From: Elusimicrobiota bacterium
GTDB taxonomy: Bacteria > Elusimicrobiota > Elusimicrobia > UBA1565
DNA length: 46,505 bases
Reading direction: 5' to 3'
Assembly (NCBI GenBank): GCA_002401485.1
Contig: NVTF01000062.1
Location: 1-46,505, forward strand
Shown in pieces: positions 43,102 through 46,505 of this stretch; positions within the stretch are counted from its first letter, which is position 1; every line of letters begins with the position of its first letter. The notes under the pieces are model-generated. The model was not told where the DNA came from, searched no databases, and saw nothing but the letters and a program-made list of their open reading frames with translations. Both the position numbers and the translations under genes were made by a program.

Positions 43102-44171
43102 TGAATATTCGATATTCCCTGTTACTTCTATTGATGCTGGCAATGAGTTCCCCCTCTGTTTCTGCGCAGAACGATCCATTAATTCCCGATCCGTTCACCC
43201 AGCTTGAAAATGGATTAAAGCAGCGCCAGAATCGCCTCCAGCATATCGAAACAATTACGGATGCACCCCTTCCAAGTTATCTCTCGCTCAGCGATGACCT
43301 TTCTCATTTCGGTCGATTCGCGGATGGGGGATCCGATTCCAACTGGTACATTGGGTTTAACAACGCCTGGATCGTGCGTTTGCCGCCCCGGCCCGCAGGG
43401 GAGTTTTCGCGCGCTTATATCGGGGCCAAGATCGGGCGCGCAAAAACACGTCCGAAAAAGAAACGTCCATGGGAGCGTACGGTTATTTCGGGAAAGGTCT
43501 ATATGGCCGTGTCGCAGCGCCCCGCGTTTAGTTCGGACCAGAGTTTTTTCTTGGCGGAAACTGCCGACATCCCTTTAGAAACCCATGCCAGCATCTATAT
43601 GCGGGGAGCCGGGAAATCGGAATGGTTCTGGGCCGAGGTTCCTCTAAAACTAATTTCGCGCGATAGAAATAATTATTTGATTATCTGGTCTCCCACCCGC
43701 GAGTTTCGAGATTCGCAGCGTTCGCCGATTCTCGCGGCGGCGAAATCGCAATCCACCAATGAGGACGTAAGTGCTTGGAACAATCATGCGATTCTTGGTG
43801 TTCCGCCGCGCTCCGAGAATTCCGCGCTGCAAACACCGATTAATCTTAAGCCGGCACTTGCGATAAAATTAGTTCCTGTCAATGAGGAGAGCGTGACGAT
43901 TACCGCTTTTGAAACGCTTTCCCAGGAGTCCGAACTGATCAGCCGATTTTCCGTCGTCGGGCGGGATATCGAGAATGTATGGTTGGAGATGGCTCCTGAT
44001 GAATTGGAATGGACCCGGGTTTCGTCTTACATCCGGCATTCCCCGTACGCCCTTCAAATTCCCCGATCAATAATTCCGTCAAAAGGCGCCTATTTGCGCG
44101 CGGTGGCTCGTGATGCCTACGGTAACGAGGGGCAAAGCGCGAGCGTGTATGTTCTGGGAGATGAAAACTAA
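43101..44171 (+). CDS. Exported hypothetical protein in the parAB-asd operon
   Basis: The 356-residue protein begins with a signal peptide (MNIRYSLLLLLMLAMSSPSVSA, read as a hydrophobic core with cleavage near residue 22). The mature part contains charged linkers (KTRPKKKRPWER) and beta-rich blocks; the last 90 residues (FSVVGRDIENVWLEMAPDEL region) look like an immunoglobulin- or fibronectin-type fold. No family is recognised. It overlaps parB and asd by one base each (TAATG), so all are translated from one message. A link to partitioning is not implied by its sequence. Confidence 0.75.
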   Translation: MNIRYSLLLLLMLAMSSPSVSAQNDPLIPDPFTQLENGLKQRQNRLQHIETITDAPLPSYLSLSDDLSHFGRFADGGSDSNWYIGFNNAWIVRLPPRPAGEFSRAYIGAKIGRAKTRPKKKRPWERTVISGKVYMAVSQRPAFSSDQSFFLAETADIPLETHASIYMRGAGKSEWFWAEVPLKLISRDRNNYLIIWSPTREFRDSQRSPILAAAKSQSTNEDVSAWNNHAILGVPPRSENSALQTPINLKPALAIKLVPVNEESVTITAFETLSQESELISRFSVVGRDIENVWLEMAPDELEWTRVSSYIRHSPYALQIPRSIIPSKGAYLRAVARDAYGNEGQSASVYVLGDEN

Positions 44172-45226
44172 TGGCGGGCTTGCGTGTGGGTGTTGTCGGG
44201 GCGACGGGCATGGTCGGCCGGGTTTTGCTGGAGCGGCTTTCGCGAAGCCGCTTCCCCGTCGGGAAGTTGCTTCCTTTTTCTTCAGGCCGCCGTAAAGTAT
44301 CGGTGCCGTTTCGCGGCAAACGCGTTGCGGCTCCCGCCATTTCCCGTTCGGCTCTCGAATCCTGCGACCTGGTTTTTTTGGTCTCCAGTGATGAGGTCAG
44401 TCTTGAATACGGGCGTTCTCTGGCGAAGAAAGGTGTTTGGGTGATTGACGATTCGTCCGCATTTCGCATGGCCGCCGATGTGCCGCTGATTATTCCCGAA
44501 GTCAATGAAGACGCGCTTCGCCGCAATAAAAGATTGATCGCGGGACCCAATTGCACGACGGCGGGGCTGGCCGTTGCGCTTAAGCCGCTGCATGACAAGG
44601 CGGGGCTGAAACGGCTGCGCATGGCGTCGTATCAGGCGGTTTCGGGTGCCGGACGGGAAGCGCTCTTTGAATTTTTTAGTCAATTGAAAAAATCGGCGCG
44701 GGTGGTGAATGGGTCCAACCCGTTGCCGCGTTTGCCTGCGCTGCAGGCGGCCGCATTTCCAAAACCGATCGCGATGAGTGTGCTGCCTCATATCGGGCCC
44801 TTTGATGCGAATGAAGATTCCAAGGAAGAGCTCAAGGTGCGGCGGGAAATGCGCAAACTCTTCGGCCTTAAGAAGTTGGAGGTGTCGACCACGGCGGTGC
44901 GCGTGCCGGTGATTCGCGGCCATTCGTTGGCGGTTTGGATCGAAACGAAAAAATCAATGTCGCCGGCGGCGGCTCGCAGGGTACTTCAAAAAGCCGCAGG
45001 GGTGAAATTGTGGAAGACGGGTGCTTATCCAACGCCCGATATTCACGGAACGGGTGATCCGACTCACGTCGCCCGGGTCCGTCGGAGTGGGACGAATCCG
45101 CGTGAACTTTCGTTGTGGATCGTTTCTGATAATCTGTTAAAGGGCGCGGCGCTTAATTCAATCCAGATCGCCGAGGTTCTTCGCAAGCGCGGCTGGCTTA
45201 CGCCGCGCGGCAAGGGGGGGGCGTGA
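44171..45226 (+). CDS. asd: Aspartate-semialdehyde dehydrogenase
   Basis: The 351-residue enzyme reduces aspartyl phosphate to aspartate semialdehyde, the branch point to lysine, diaminopimelate, methionine and threonine. The NADP-binding motif GATGMVG is at residues 10-16, the catalytic cysteine is Cys128 in AGPNCTTAG, and a conserved histidine follows in PVIRGHSLAV. Length is typical. It overlaps the preceding gene by 1 nt and the ACT-domain gene by 4 nt (GTGA). The ACT protein may sense amino acids from this pathway. Confidence 0.95.
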   Translation: MAGLRVGVVGATGMVGRVLLERLSRSRFPVGKLLPFSSGRRKVSVPFRGKRVAAPAISRSALESCDLVFLVSSDEVSLEYGRSLAKKGVWVIDDSSAFRMAADVPLIIPEVNEDALRRNKRLIAGPNCTTAGLAVALKPLHDKAGLKRLRMASYQAVSGAGREALFEFFSQLKKSARVVNGSNPLPRLPALQAAAFPKPIAMSVLPHIGPFDANEDSKEELKVRREMRKLFGLKKLEVSTTAVRVPVIRGHSLAVWIETKKSMSPAAARRVLQKAAGVKLWKTGAYPTPDIHGTGDPTHVARVRRSGTNPRELSLWIVSDNLLKGAALNSIQIAEVLRKRGWLTPRGKGGA

Positions 45227-45624
45227 AAGTCTCGATTTTAAAGCAATACAGTGTTTTTATGGCAAACCGGCCGGGTTCGTTGGCCGGCCTTACCACTCTC
45301 TTCGCGCATGCCGATGTTAATATCGTCGGCATTGCGTCTGAAGTGCGTGACGATTCCGGGCTTGTTCGAATTGCGGTCGAGGGTGAGGGGGATACCAGCG
45401 GTATTCTTTCGCGTGCCGGGTTTGCGAGCGTGGAGAGCCGGCTGCTGTCGGTGGAAGCGGAAGATACTCCCGGCAAGTTGGCTGAGATTTCCAAGCGGTT
45501 GGCTGATAGCGGGATTAATATTACCACTGTGTATGGCACCGCGTTGGGCACGCAGGTTTCGCGTATTCTGATTGCTGTTGAGAATACGGATGACGCGTTT
45601 AAGATTTTGGGGGCGGGGGAGTAG
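45223..45624 (+). CDS. Protein with two ACT domains
   Basis: The 133-residue protein consists of two ACT modules (about 1-66 and 70-130). The first reads VFMANRPGSLAGLTTLFAHADVNI in part, and the second EAEDTPGKLAEISKRLADSGINIT in part; both carry the Gly-containing ligand-binding turn. ACT pairs bind amino acids and regulate enzymes or transport. The GTG start overlaps the asd stop codon (GTGA), so regulation of the aspartate pathway is a natural guess. It has no catalytic domain of its own. Confidence 0.9.
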   Translation: MKVSILKQYSVFMANRPGSLAGLTTLFAHADVNIVGIASEVRDDSGLVRIAVEGEGDTSGILSRAGFASVESRLLSVEAEDTPGKLAEISKRLADSGINITTVYGTALGTQVSRILIAVENTDDAFKILGAGE

Positions 45625-45668
45625 TTTTTGGTTAGAAGCGGGCGCCAAGCGATGGCCTGGACCCACCC

Positions 45669-46505
45669 TCAAAGCAGCTGCGAAAGTAGAGTTCGGGCGG
45701 GCACGACTGTCGGCTTGCGGCGGAGGAAGCAGTCAGCGTCGACGTAGGGGATGTCCATTACAAGCTGAAAGGCGTGAAGGGCGCCGCATTGGGTTTGAAA
45801 ATGGGCGAGATTGGGGCTCAGCGTGGTCTCTGATTTTTTGACTTCGATGAGCATCCACGGCTTTCCATCCCGGATCACCGCAAAATCGACCTCCCGCTTC
45901 TCTTTGTCTCTCAGGTACCGGAGCTGGAATTCCCCCAGGCCGGCGTCGGACCAGCCTTCAACGGCCTTTAGGAGATGGCAGGCGGTGAACGTCTCGGCAC
46001 GCTGTCCGGGGTCGGCAATCGTAGACCAATCCCGCAGGTACCATTTGGGTTCTTTGCGCAGCGATCGCCCGATGTTCTTAAACCACGGGCGGATGAGGAA
46101 GCCGAAGTGAAGGCCTGTGAGGGTTTGTACCCAGCGGCGGGCGGTGTCGATGGAGACTCCCGCGTTACGGGCGAGATGCTTGTAGACGATTTGGGTCCCG
46201 GAAAGAGCGGCTAGGTTCTCGGCAAGGATCTCGATCTGAGAAAGCTCTTGAATTCCCGTCAGATCGCGAATGTCTTCCCGTAGGAGTTGATGCCGCCGCA
46301 GGCTCTGCCACCGACGGGAAAAAGTCTTATTCCTTTTGAGAAACGGTTCCGGATAACCGCCGTGCTCCCATAATGCTTTGAACTCGTTTTCATTGATCCG
46401 TTTTTGGGGGCGGATAATCCTGGCCGTCGGGGGGGATTGGGCCGCGATCTCAGCGACGCTGAAGGGATTTATCCGGTACAGGAAGTACCGGCCCATGAGG
46501 CTGTC
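45669..46505 (-). CDS. DUF4143-type AAA family ATP-binding protein, C-terminal part
   Basis: The frame continues to the right edge of the window (codons for D, S and L precede the first methionine), so the N-terminal AAA domain with its Walker motifs lies outside. The visible 279 residues begin at the link GRYFLYRINPFSVAEI, then HGGYPEPFL and REDIRDLTGI. They end in the DUF4143 domain, a nuclease-like fold with EVDFAVIRDGKPWMLIEVKKSE. Such proteins are widespread, often horizontally transferred, and mostly without known function. The end lies 44 nt after the ACT gene on the opposite strand. Confidence 0.82.
   Translation of the reverse strand, partial: DSLMGRYFLYRINPFSVAEIAAQSPPTARIIRPQKRINENEFKALWEHGGYPEPFLKRNKTFSRRWQSLRRHQLLREDIRDLTGIQELSQIEILAENLAALSGTQIVYKHLARNAGVSIDTARRWVQTLTGLHFGFLIRPWFKNIGRSLRKEPKWYLRDWSTIADPGQRAETFTACHLLKAVEGWSDAGLGEFQLRYLRDKEKREVDFAVIRDGKPWMLIEVKKSETTLSPNLAHFQTQCGALHAFQLVMDIPYVDADCFLRRKPTVVPARTLLSQLL

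Overview
The window is about 46.5 kb of bacterial chromosome around a replication origin. It holds dnaA-dnaN-dciA-gyrB-gyrA with perfect DnaA boxes on both sides of dnaA, and a parABS locus about 35 kb away. A Gram-negative-type bacterium is likely: GyrB is the long form, several proteins carry Sec-type signal peptides, and hpf-hprK-rapZ-PTS(Man)-HPr-EI follow one another as in deltaproteobacteria and related phyla. I cannot name a phylum from sequence alone. Base composition is moderately GC-rich, except for a visibly AT-richer stretch near 31.5-33.6 kb.

Layout. 1-5036 (minus): one operon from a consensus promoter running hpf, hprK, rapZ, mannose-family EIIA, EIIB, EIIC and EIID, HPr and the start of Enzyme I. 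5037-6812: bipartite oriC candidate with dnaA. 6813-13271 (plus): dnaN, dciA (where recF often lies), gyrB, gyrA. 13273-22000: a small basic protein, a class I amidotransferase, a squalene/phytoene synthase, PQQ-type dehydrogenase-like and exported proteins, and serS. 22068-24011: arginine decarboxylase. 23977-29294 (minus): a surface or lipid glycosylation cluster (two methyltransferases, B12-type radical SAM protein, GT39-type and GT2 glycosyltransferases). 29430-30638: Fic protein with its own promoter and operator-like palindrome. 33794-41244: mostly single genes (TatD, a HAD-like protein without catalytic aspartates, a deoxyhypusine-synthase-like protein, a membrane glycosyltransferase, a CNT nucleoside transporter). 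41335-45624: parA, parB, an exported protein, asd and an ACT-domain protein, tightly packed. The right edge cuts a DUF4143-type ATPase.

The most unusual part is 30655-33730. An intronless tRNA-Ile(CAU)-type gene appears split into a 5' part (30655-30700) and a 3' part (33685-33730) that share a 19-bp anticodon-arm direct repeat, as if a 3.0-kb element had inserted into the anticodon region. The inserted DNA carries a complete tRNA-Ile(CAU) gene (31175-31483) interrupted directly after the anticodon by a 236-nt group I intron resembling the Azoarcus tRNA-Ile intron, and a PIN-domain ribonuclease gene. The element therefore seems to destroy one copy of a tRNA gene and bring a replacement whose insertion target is itself interrupted by the intron.

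A second theme is promoter architecture. Many free-standing genes have a -10 box, often an extended one (TGnTAnnnT), ending only 6-9 nt before the start codon and no Shine-Dalgarno sequence, which points to widespread leaderless transcription. One divergent pair has just 23 bp between start codons, with overlapping -10 boxes.
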